In this document: positions 55,701-64,000 of the stretch, in pieces
Layout of the letters: every line of letters begins with the position of its first letter
How positions within the stretch are numbered: position 1 is the stretch's first letter
NCBI RefSeq assembly: GCF_019097595.1
Contig: NC_080710.1
Coordinates: forward strand, 16,049,280-16,113,279
Reading direction: 5' to 3'
Source of the DNA: Hemibagrus wyckioides
Taxonomy: Eukaryota > Chordata > Actinopteri > Siluriformes > Bagridae
Length of the DNA stretch: 64,000 nucleotides
Program-made: the position numbers and the translations under genes
The notes under the pieces: generated by a model
Databases searched by the model: none
What the model was told of the DNA's origin: nothing
Seen by the model: only the letters and a program-made list of their open reading frames with translations

Positions 55701-56773
55701 GTGTGTTGTATTAATGAATTAATAGATAAAATAAAGCTTAATTATACACATCATTCAATATTCAGGTATCCTTCATAAACAAATAAATCCTTGAAGCAAG
55801 TCCTTGCTTCATATCAACAAAAAGGTGAAAATGAATGAAGCTCTGAAATGACTATCAAAATGAATAAAACCAAGCCATGCATGTGTTGATATTAAATAAT
55901 AACCTTAAAAAAACACCCTTGTTACTCAACTGCAGGACTAGTGAGCTGAGAAAGTTACGTGTCTGAACCTCTGTAAACGTCTTCAATTTGCATAACCATG
56001 TTCAACACGACAGTTTAGGGATGAAGGTCTCGTGCATACAGCTGTGATTTTCTAGATTTATCTGATATTTTTATGATTTATTAATGATACTGACACTGAT
56101 GATTCAACTGCAATGCAAATAGGAAATTTACATGCACTCCAACCAGATGTGAATTTAAGTGACCAAAAATTCATTTAAAGAATAAGGAAACTGTTGAATT
56201 TATGTGAGCTTGTTTTATGGTCAGATTTGTCCATAGACAACTTAATATCAATTAGGTCACTTACATAAATGATGTTTAACAAAATACCACCAGCTAGTGC
56301 CACATTTGTATAAGTCCAGCATTTCACTGCTACATACACATCCAAACTTGCATTATATTATCAGTGGCTCATGACAAACCTTGTTTATTCAGAGAGACTT
56401 GAGTGGCAGGCAACAACAACTTCCCTTCAGTGAGAGATTTATGTGGTTACTGCGATAGAGTAGGAGGAGATCTCGCTGTTCTGCCTGAAAACAACATAAG
56501 AGAAATGAGTGCATTGTGATGAAGGGCATGAGATGAGATAGAGGTTACTGAATAACAGATATAAATGCGTGGCTGCTGATGCATTTCATCTCTGTGTTTG
56601 CATCTCAGGACATGCTGTGTCCATCAGGATGCCATGGGAACGGCACGTCCTCTGCCATTTCGCATGATATCACTTTATTCCACATTCTCCAAGTACTACA
56701 GAGCAAACCAGTGAATTTCCCCCAGGTCAGAGGACAGAGACGTCTCGAGACACTTCCTACTCTGAATGCCTGA
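49691..56773 (+). CDS. Unrecognised multi-exon protein gene between snx7 and plppr5
   Basis: Four exons join in phase: 49691-49725, 51491-51555, 53787-54625 and 56609-56773, giving 367 residues. The ATG has an in-frame stop upstream at 49667. Splice sites are AAAAG|GTATGT; CAACAG and GAATG|GTAAGC; CATTGCAG and GACG|GTAAGC; CATCTCAG. The 839-base third exon is open throughout, which is hard to explain by chance. The N-terminus is basic (KSRKKRKDEKR, nuclear-signal-like). Residues 60-160 are Ser/Asn/Thr-rich and probably disordered. Residues 192-213 (KWPAAKRLEWCQ, then SLARLEYLG) look helical, and the protein is unusually rich in Trp, Cys and His. I see no signal peptide, membrane segment or known domain, and I recognise no family. 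AATAAA at 57137-57142 could end this form. An alternative 3' end is listed separately. Confidence 0.75.
50109..50395 (-). mobile_element. Tc1-like remnant, first intronic copy
   Basis: This matches the segment at 51943-52268 at many positions: AGCAGCCAAGGGT, TCTTAGCTTGAT, GCTTCACA with GGGATGGTGTT, and GTCATCCAGAA near the end. The piece CTTCACATTAGGGATGGTGT, read on the minus strand, corresponds to the TIPTVKH region of Tc1-like transposases. It is strongly decayed. Confidence 0.65.
50705..50752 (+). CDS. Possible 48-base cassette exon of the unrecognised gene
   Basis: An acceptor (GTTTTCCCTCAG) is followed by 48 bases that keep phase with exons 1 and 2 and encode SDSASKLSENKGLQKPK. The proposed donor AA|GTGGGA is weak. 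If the donor is not used, the frame stops seven codons later. It may be a cassette exon, an alternative terminal exon or chance. Confidence 0.25.
51491..51555 (+). CDS. Unrecognised gene, coding exon 2
   Basis: Acceptor TGTCAACAG, donor GAATG|GTAAGC. The first base completes Arg from exon 1, and the exon ends with one base. It encodes KDEKRELYTGWESSDADNAL. Confidence 0.75.
51885..52268 (-). mobile_element. Tc1-like remnant, second intronic copy
   Basis: It begins with a terminal motif resembling AGTGCCTTGCGCAAGTATT, a common Tc1-like end in fish. It then carries the block GCTTCACAGTGGGGATGGTG, the complement of transposase coding sequence. It shares its body with the copy at 50109 and abuts the next element. 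Confidence 0.7.
51956..51998. repeat. (ATTC)n microsatellite
   Basis: About 10 perfect ATTC units inside the Tc1-like remnant. The copy at 50109 has only one or two units at the same place, so the tract expanded after the copies split. Confidence 0.92.
52268..52823 (-). mobile_element. Non-autonomous Tc1-like element with intact terminal repeats
   Basis: The left end (CAGTCAAAAGTTTGGACACA) and right end (TGTCCAAACTTTTGACTG) are near-perfect inverted terminal repeats extending about 35 bases. Minus-strand frame 52327-52605 retains a decayed piece of transposase helix-turn-helix (LTAPQIRAVM, then ISISTVQRTL). Most of the transposase gene is deleted. It lies in intron 2 of the unrecognised gene. 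Confidence 0.88.
53787..54625 (+). CDS. Unrecognised gene, large coding exon 3
   Basis: Acceptor TCTCATTGCAG, donor GACG|GTAAGC. It encodes residues 34-313 and runs open for 279 whole codons in an AT-rich region, strong evidence of selection for coding. The frame happens to stay open 96 codons into the following intron, to 54916; those extra codons are AT-rich and look non-coding. Confidence 0.85.
55251..55276. repeat. (GT)n microsatellite
   Basis: About 12 GT units in intron 3 of the unrecognised gene. A second tract of similar length lies at 55679-55706. Confidence 0.92.
55679..55706. repeat. (GT)n microsatellite
   Basis: About 13 GT units. Confidence 0.92.
56609..56773 (+). CDS. Unrecognised gene, coding exon 4 with its own stop
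   Basis: Acceptor TGCATCTCAG in phase 0. It encodes HDITLFHILQVLQSKPVNFP and more, and stops at 56771-56773. An internal donor, CCCCAG|GTCAGA at 56725/56726, would instead keep 39 codons and splice on. Confidence 0.65.
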   Translation, partial: DMLCPSGCHGNGTSSAISHDITLFHILQVLQSKPVNFPQVRGQRRLETLPTLNA

Positions 56774-56810
56774 ATCCATCCTTGAGAAGAACGTAATACT
56801 TTTTTTCTAG

Positions 56811-56850
56811 ATTCTCAACATGTCACTCTGGCAAACAGCAGCCAAACAAG
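56811..56850 (+). CDS. Possible alternative exon 5 of the unrecognised gene
   Basis: Acceptor TTTTTTTCTAG and donor CAAG|GTCAGA enclose 40 bases encoding ILNMSLWQTAAKQ plus one base. The phase fits the internal donor of exon 4 (phase 0) on the left and the acceptor at 59252 (phase 1) on the right. Confidence 0.4.
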
Positions 56851-58117
56851 GTCAGAATATATTTTATTCAAAGACATTTCCTCTACAGTGTAAAAGGTCA
56901 TGGTTTGATGAGACGCAATATTTTTAATGAAGCTGTGAGCTGGAACTGATTAAAATTCAGAAGATGCCGACCTGCAACGTTCATACAGAAACCAACAGCT
57001 ACACAAGTGGGAATGTCACAGGTGAACGGTGGAAAAAATGAATCATTAAAAAAGTCCGGGAGGTTGTAAGCACGCACTTTAACAACCAAAGATTCTGTAC
57101 AAACTCGTAAAGAAATAGAAAATAAGAGTCGTGAATAATAAAATGCAAAATAGAAATGTTATAAACAAATCAGTGTTTAAAATGAGAAATTAATTCCGGT
57201 CATCGGAGCAGTAATTCAACAAGTTATACCACAGATTCTCAGGATTTTTTCTGTCTGTTACGTTTAAGATGAAGATCGCACCTGGTACAATATACACTTT
57301 TTGTTCTTTTATAAGACACACAACACATACTGTACAAACGTGAGAAAATAAACAGTAAGAAAAATCTGAGAAACTATACTGTATGTGCATTTTCACTCTT
57401 CGTGTCTTATTTATTAATTAGACTTTAATACTGTTTACAAGCACTGCAGTAACTTTAGTCCACATTCGTTAGATTAGTAGATCCTGATTAACACTATAAG
57501 TGCTTCTGAAAGTTGTGTAATGGATATCTTCTTTTAGTTTGCAGGTGATATTTATGTGGTTTTAAAGTGCTTGAATTCTGATAGAAAAATAGACCATGTT
57601 CCAAGGAAACATGGGTCCATGCCAGTGGGGAAAGCTTTAAATGTTATTGCTCTTCTATGAACTGGTCACATGAGCAAGCAGGAGGCGACTGCAACTGGCA
57701 AAGCATTTGTAAGTGCAGAAAGTCATCGTCATGTACTGTAGCACCTTGGACTGGACACTAATCTTCCAGAGGCTACTGGAGTGAGGCTGACATACAGCTC
57801 AAATATTTCACTGCAATTCAATTCTGCTGCTTCCACCCTGTGTTTCAGATTAGATTGATAAAGATTTAAACATCTGGTCATTGAATTCATTGCATCTGAG
57901 GTATCTCGGTTTGATTTTCATGTTACAGGTGTCATCTATGGCATCTCTCCAGACATAACAGAACTATCACATGCCAATTACTTGAAATTAGAAGCAAATA
58001 GAAAATGAGAAACAACAATAAGAGGTTAAAAATAACACAGGCCTGAGAGAAAGAGAATCAGCTTTCAGCATTATGGTCTTACCTTAACCACTGGTTCAAG
58101 TATTGTTATAGTAAGTG

Positions 58118-58850
58118 ATGTACGCTCATCGGCCACTTTAATAGTAGCGGCTGTACACCTGCTCATTCATGCATCGTGAGAATGGGGGGGGGTGTGATCT
58201 GGGTTCCTGATCCTGGCATTTTCACACATAAGAGAATATAAAAAATGTGCAAACAACAAAAAAAATCATCCAGTTCTGGAGTTGGAAACAACTTGTTGAT
58301 CAAAGAGGACAGAGGAGAATGGCCAGCCTGGTGAGCACTATGGTCACGTAGTACACAATCTAGTTCATGGTTTGATGTGTGATGTTTTCTGCCATGCTTT
58401 TCTGCTCACCTTTGTTGTAAAGAGTGCTTATTTCTGTTAGCCTTCCTGTCAGTTCAAAGTCCATTCTTTTCTAACCTCTCTCATCAGCAAGGCATTTCCA
58501 TCAGAGGAACTGCCACTCAGATTTTTTCCCCCCTGCTTTTTCCATCATTCTGTGCTACTGTTGAAACTGTTGTGCGTGAAAATTCCAGGGTCAGGATCCC
58601 AGATCTTCCCCCTGCTCTGGTGTCTGAGTTGAACTTCATCAAATCAACTCTTTCTAAAATACTCAAACAAGCCCGTCTGGCACCAACAATGATGCCACGG
58701 TCAGAGTCACTGAGATGACATTTTCCCCCATTCTGATATTTGATGTGAACAGCAATCGAAGCTCTTGACCTGTATCTGGACTTATGCAAAACTTTGATTT
58801 AGTAAATTTTCCTGGAATGCCTCTAAAAAGAGCAGTGGTGATTGTCTACA
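58118..58850. mobile_element. Two inverted Tc1-like fragments
   Basis: The segment opens with CTCATCGGCCACTTTAAT, the end of a widespread fish Tc1-like element. A plus-sense transposase piece follows (AGAGGAGAATGGCCAGCCTG near 58310). From about 58380 to 58800 the same family runs on the minus strand. There, frame 58517-58789 keeps SDSDRGIIVGARRACLSILE and EFSRTTVSTV of the helix-turn-helix region. Both parts are broken by stops and indels. Confidence 0.85.
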
Positions 58851-59252
58851 CAACTGATCCATTCTTCACTCAGCAGAATGAGGGACAGGAGGATGCCCAG
58901 CAGGCCAGGACGTGCTTATACCAGGCTCCATAAGGCTTCTCTATGGACTGTATCATTAGAATCATGAGGTTCGTAACCTCTGGTTTTTCGATTTTGTGAT
59001 TCCTTGAATTTGCTAATTAAAGTGCACTTCTTAAACAGATTTGAAAAAGGTTTTATGACCAGTGTTTGGGCATGGGTAACTCTCAAGTGAAAGAATTAAA
59101 CGTTATGTCACATATATATTGACAAAAATTGTAGCATGATGTATTATACATATGATACAGTGTGGAAATAAGAAGAAAATACACACATCAACAGCAATAA
59201 GTTCATATCTTCTTAAATCTGATAAGTGGCAAATTCTGGTTGTCTTACACAG

Positions 59253-59578
59253 ACGCAGTCTCTCCAGCTACACACAGTGAATCCTGGGTTGATTTGAGTT
59301 CCAGGTGTCATGGCTCACAATCAGAAAACACAAACCAGAGGGCGAATGCGTGTGGTCGTATGGGGGTACCTTGTGCAAACAGCAGTACACATATATGCAG
59401 GGGGGAGGAGTTGTTGGGGAGTGTGATCCAAAACACCACCATTGAGGATATGACTTGCGCGGGTAGTGTGCACCATGACTATGACGACTGCACGGTAAAG
59501 AGTGTGGATGTCCAATGCGTCTGCCACACTGCTGACTCAAGGTCATGTGACTTCATCGAAGGCGATGTGATTCTGTGA
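59253..59578 (+). CDS. Possible alternative last exon of the unrecognised gene
   Basis: Acceptor TTGTCTTACACAG, then 326 bases. The first two complete an Asp codon from exon 5 and the rest encodes 107 residues to TGA at 59576-59578, with ATTAAA at 59589-59594. With exons 1-3, the shortened exon 4 and exon 5, the product would be 473 residues. It lies antisense to the last plppr5 exon and its 3' untranslated region. The region is GC-richer and open in several frames, so the frame alone is weak evidence; the phase match with exon 5 is the better argument. Confidence 0.35.
59543..59572 (-). CDS. plppr5: plppr5 last coding exon
   Basis: On the minus strand the acceptor TTCATCTCTCTCACAG is followed by nine codons (NHIAFDEVT) and TGA. 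The 3' untranslated region runs on below 59543; I see no clear polyadenylation signal close by. Confidence 0.93.
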   Translation of the reverse strand, partial: NHIAFDEVT

Positions 59579-61894
59579 GAGAGATGAAATTAAAGCACTT
59601 CAGAATACATTCGACATCCATGTAGAACAAACGAATGCTACGGTGTCTCGGTCTAAAAATGACTTACATTTCTCCCTCATGCACATACAGACATTGTAAT
59701 ATGTTAGAATGAAAACTTCTTGCAGTCTGATTAGTCTCTGATCTTCAGGCAGCTGTGTGGAGCTGGTTTGGTGGTAAAAAAGAGGGGAGTAGGATTTGTT
59801 TTGAGCAGCCATTCTAGCTTTGTGCCACCTGGAAACTGATGAGGTGTTAAGGAGAAGCACACCATAAAGCCGGGGATGCAGCCATGCAGCGCAGCCACTA
59901 GTGGCCTTGTGCTACCTTAATAATGTTGTTCAGCTGCCAAATAACCCCTGTCTGCAGGCCAAATCTGAAAGCAAAGGAGTCTGTATCAGAGGAACACAAT
60001 TTGTACATAGCAGTGAAGGAGAGCTGTCAGAGATCAGGATATACAAATATCTCAATAAAGAAGCACTGCTTTTTGTTTTCTGCACTTACATATACTAATT
60101 ATACCGGTTCTAAACATGAATTTTTTTTAACTTTGTCACCAGTCACAACACCGTGTGATTATGATCACTGTTCACTCCAAATAGCACACAGAGGTACAGA
60201 CACTGGTCCTTAGAGTGGACAAAATGAATCCGGTCATCAGTGACATTTATAGTTAAAATGCATCTGCAATACAACAGTACACTGCATTCAGTCTGCTCAC
60301 TCCCCTTCATGAGAACACATTTCATCTCTATTATAGGTTGTGACAGCAGTCTGAGCTAAGGGATGTTTTTGTCAACAGCTGAGCAGAATAGGGTATGTCA
60401 CTGTCCTCCAACGTCCTCTCTCACATGCTATTCATCTACGTGTGCTTTGTCACCAAAGACAAATATCACTGATAAGCATCTCTTGAACCTTGAAACAAAA
60501 CCTGGGGGGTGGGGGGTGGGAGTCATGAGCATTTTTATTGGTCACAGTATCATTCTCATTCTACACAATCCACCCCATGCAACAAAACAAATCTGCAAAC
60601 TAAACAGATTAAAAATAAATAAATAAAAATCAACACAGCAATCTGGGATTAAAACAGCGAGTCGTTGGCTTGCACATGTTCTTCTTCTAACTATTGTAAA
60701 TTTTGTTTAAAGGTCCACACTTACGGTGTAATTAGCCTGTAACTGGGAGCTCAGTGTTAAGACTGCAGTATGTGGTTTAATTGATGGTTAAACACTTGGG
60801 CTAAATCAGTACACAGATCAGCCGTGGACGACAGCTGTGCCTGGGGAGTTAAATTCAGCCTAGGCTCTCTGGAGAAATTGGATATTTTGAAATGTATTAT
60901 ATCAACTTCTGCTTGGCCCTGGCAGGGTGAATCATAGGTTCTAATAAAGTTACACTGGAAACAAAGATTTATTACCAGATCTGCCCATTAAGAGCCAGTA
61001 AAACAATTCTTGAGCTCAAGACACATGGCTAAAAAATATCTTGTGGACAATCAACATCTATTGGCTGACCTTTGACTCAAATGATGCTCTCAAAAGTATT
61101 AGACCAATTGGTTCAGGTTTGTAGCCACTCTAATGTGAAAGAACAGCGATGTTCTAATCCAAGTTCAAGGCAGACAATATAATACCAGTCTGTCTGCATC
61201 AACTTAAAGGAGGACAGTGAAAAGCACTCTATATAGGACAGGATGAATCAGCTAGCCAGGCCAAACACTCTGGATACAGGCTGATTATAAACAGGTCAGT
61301 GGTTTTTCCATGCTAAATGCACGTGATCAGGCTTAAAAACAGGGATTTTATAACACTGAGCTGTATTCCAGAGGCTTGGCGTACGGCACTCACACAGGTG
61401 TTCCTAGGTTTATTATTGCCTTGTGCTCTGCAGGTGGTTGAAGTGGCTTCTTTTGCCTCCGATCCATTCAAAGAAGCTTAGGAGGCGTGCTTTCAGAGAG
61501 CGGGGTGTCAACGCCTCCTCTTCCGCTCTTAGCTCAGCCATCTGAAGGACGGCCGTATGCGCGACACACACACAAACATATACACACAGAGACGGGCGGG
61601 ACGCAAGACGGCCATTGAGAATATTTTAAACATCTCGATTCTCGATTGTTTAATATTCAACAGTGTGACATTGTCTCTTTTGTATCTTTTGAGGGTCAAA
61701 CATTCATTTTAGCATAAATGAGAGTGCTTGTGTGCGAGTGAGTGTTAGTGTGGGTAAATTAAGCTGTGTTGTACCTGCGAGGCAATGTATTTTTCAAGGG
61801 GACTCTCCACCCTGGGCGAGCCCATCATGTCCTCCTGCTGGGGGTCTTCACTTAACATCTGGTTTCCTTTGAAATTATGGACCACACACACAAC
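59543..61894 (-). CDS. plppr5: Phospholipid phosphatase-related protein 5, C-terminal part
   Basis: Two minus-strand exons, 61894-61775 and 59572-59543, join in phase 0 and give the last 49 residues. The first encodes VVCVVHNFKG, the end of the sixth membrane helix and start of the cytoplasmic tail, then GSPRVESPLEK. The second encodes NHIAFDEVT and the stop. Both motifs match the PLPPR5 tail, which in human ends with a closely similar sequence; PLPPR4 has a far longer tail. PLPPR proteins are six-helix membrane proteins of neurons related to lipid phosphate phosphatases but lacking catalytic residues, and they promote filopodia. The rest of the gene lies beyond the right end of the window. 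The gene converges tail-to-tail with the plus-strand gene before it. Confidence 0.93.
59579..61774. other. Last intron of plppr5, nothing else seen
   Basis: No exon or recognisable mobile element is supported in these 2.2 kb on either strand. Confidence 0.6.
61775..61894 (-). CDS. plppr5: plppr5 penultimate coding exon
   Basis: On the minus strand the acceptor CACTGTTTCAG is followed by exactly 40 codons, then the donor TCGCAG|GTACAA. It encodes the end of the last membrane helix (VVCVVHNFKG) and the tail motif PRVESPLEK. Confidence 0.95.
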
Positions 61895-64000
61895 CTGAAA
61901 CAGTGTAAACCAGCCACATGTCACTTGTGGTTTATTTCCTAAAATACCTATATTTGGGGAGGAAGCAGCAGCATATCATTTAGAGCTAAATGCACTAAAG
62001 GCACAACCTTCCACAGATGAATAAATAAGCATTCTGTTAATGTGAACCATCGCAAAGCAAAGGCTTTACCTCTGACCAGATCTAAGAGAAGACAGAGGAA
62101 GTGCACACACATACTGTGAATCTAAATTCATACAAATCATGGACAGACAGAATTTGTGGTGATGTCACACTAAAAAAAAAGGCTGAAATGTGGGCCATGT
62201 GTCAAATCCTTACATCCCAGTGGTTCCATATAGACATACATCAAGCACATGTAGCTGGTAATTCATAACACAACATGTTTCTAGATTGTGTTTTTTCTTT
62301 AATTGGGAATGCTGGGACTCGAACCACTATTCAATCAGCACAATGTGGCACACGCTGTTAGACTTTTACTGTGTGCATTTATGAGAGCACTGTCTCTAAA
62401 TGACATTATGAAGAGCTTAATATAGTGGAGCTTGGCTGTGTCGGTGATTTGTATGAGATGTTTTACCATTCCTCTATTCATTTTGCTAACAGACAGCTGC
62501 CCTGCAGTCCTAACCAGAATTCATGAATATTGAAGGATGTTCTGCAGTAGTTCACTTCAGTACCCCCTCTCTCCACTCTCTCTCTCACTCATTCTCTTTC
62601 TTTCTCTCTCAGCTTAATTTCTCACTACATTTCCACTCTGAGCACTGAATAATGCCTAATTCAGGCTTATGGCAACAGTACATTATATGACCTGTGTGCA
62701 AATGGTGTTGATAATTGATTTCCATAAAGCACACTGTTGTAAAGCAAAGTGGGTCACGTTTATAGTTAATGGTTTACTCAGCCATATTGATACATCACCC
62801 ATGCAAATTCCTGGAGCACATTGCACACTGCTTTAAAAGAGATCTACAGTTACTACAGTAGTGTCTCTTTATTTGTAAATGAGAACGTAATGAATATACC
62901 TGCAGCTGTTGCAGTGGAATTACACGTATAGCAGAGGTGCCAAAATCAGGCAGAAATCAGGCAGAGAGAGGAAACTGCAAAAAAAAATCTGACCACAAAA
63001 ACACTGGCATATGTGGGTGGACAGGCCGGCTTCATGCTAGTACCATCCATGACAAAACATGTGTTAGCTGAATTGATGGTTGTATATTGGTAAATCCAAA
63101 ACTGCAGCTCTTGTGGGGTGTTCCTGGTCTGCAGTGGGCAGTATCTATCAAAAGTGGTCCAAGGAAGGAACAGTGGTGAACCGGCGACAGGGTCATGGAT
63201 GGCCAAGGGTCATTGAGCTACTGTTGTTCAAATGCTGGTTCTGATAGAAAGGGGTCAGAATACACAGTGCATGAGCAAAAGGGGGACCAACACAATATTA
63301 GTCATAATGTTATGCCTGATCGGTGTGTTTACGAATGAAAATTAGGACGTCTATATAAAAAATATCAGTTCAATGGCAATGCATGGCACACTGGATAGCC
63401 TGAGTGTTGGTACGCAAATGCAAAGTACAATACACACAGTCCCCTGTTTGTAATTTTCATCACCATGATTCAATCAGATGTTTTTGTAACATATAGAATA
63501 CCTGGTCATGTGATGCTGTTGCTTTGCACACATGAAGAGCATATTGATTTTGCTGAGAAAGCAGGAGTCATGCTAGCTACACACATTTCTCCCGGATGTG
63601 TGCTAAATAACAGAAAGAAAAGAGCGAGGCTCATGCATTCACAGGTCAAAATTTGTATAGCGAAAGTAAGAGAGAAGTAAACGTAACCGGAAGCAAATGC
63701 ATGTCTGTCACATCTGTGTCCTTTCCCTTTCAGTGAAATGTCCTTTCAGCTAGGTGGACTGGATCATGTTTAAACTGAACTCTGCTTTAGGTGTCTCACT
63801 TACTGCCGTAGCAAAAGGGGCAAAAATGATGAAGGTAATAACTAAACTATAAAGGTAACTCTTCTGGTACAGAAGTTCTAGCAAATGCAACTGTACAGTA
63901 AATTTGGCTACACATCAGGAGTAAAAAAAGATGTTACCTCTATTACATTAACTGTTTAGAACGTGCTGTAGATCCATCAGGTCATCATCACTTTGTCTGA
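61895..64000. other. plppr5 intron, no further exon seen
   Basis: The preceding plppr5 exon, which should encode the EYRNHW-type phosphatase-like motif, is not present here, so this stretch is intron. A transposon fragment lies at 63030-63328. Confidence 0.6.
63030..63328 (+). mobile_element. Internally deleted Tc1-like transposon fragment
   Basis: Plus-strand pieces ACTGCAGCTCTTGTGGGGTG, AAGTGGTCCAAGGAAGGAAC and GAACCGGCGACAGGGTCATG match the N-terminal helix-turn-helix coding region of a common fish Tc1-like transposase. The sequence then jumps to GACCAACACAATATTAG and the terminal ATGTTATGCCTGATCGGTGT. The catalytic half is missing. Confidence 0.85.

Noticed and set aside
59268..59546. 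92-codon minus-strand frame after the plppr5 stop
   Set aside because: It lies in the plppr5 3' untranslated region. Its presence shows the region is open in several frames by composition, which also lowers confidence in the plus-strand exon there.
62946..63206. 86-codon minus-strand frame
   Set aside because: Antisense of a Tc1-like transposase fragment.

Overview
This window is vertebrate nuclear DNA, almost certainly from a teleost fish. It holds intron-containing genes with GT-AG splice sites, dense dinucleotide and tetranucleotide microsatellites, and many decayed Tc1-like transposons of the kind abundant in fish. It also holds an L2-like LINE fragment. There is no bacterial organisation: no operons, ribosome-binding sites or CRISPR. 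Most long open frames are spurious. Exons were called from splice sites, phase and family resemblance.

Layout. At 3.6 kb on the minus strand is a complete miR-137 hairpin. A GA-rich stretch with a strong minus-strand splice donor, about 2.6 kb upstream of it, may be an early exon and promoter of the primary transcript. From 7 to 31 kb is a gene desert with microsatellites, a large fold-back element (9.8-12.1 kb), a Tc1-like remnant (17.3 kb) and unique sequence that may include conserved enhancers. From 31.97 to 46.40 kb on the plus strand lies snx7 (sorting nexin 7). All ten coding exons are resolvable in phase and give about 460 residues with PX and BAR domains. Its first coding exon sits between two oppositely oriented, internally deleted Tc1-like elements, and a LINE fragment lies in intron 8.

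From 49.69 kb on the plus strand is a multi-exon protein-coding gene I do not recognise. At least four exons are in phase, including one of 839 bases. It ends either at 56,773 (367 residues) or, by alternative splicing, at 59,578 (473 residues). Converging on it from the right, on the minus strand, are the last two coding exons of plppr5 (phospholipid phosphatase-related protein 5). The terminal one lies antisense to the possible last exon of the unknown gene.

The order miR-137, SNX7, PLPPR5, with the same relative orientations, is that of human chromosome 1p21.3. The window is therefore a conserved syntenic block carrying an unrecognised gene between SNX7 and PLPPR5. These genes are not expected to act in one pathway: miR-137 is a neuronal microRNA, SNX7 an endosomal BAR protein and PLPPR5 a neuronal membrane protein. 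The link is positional.
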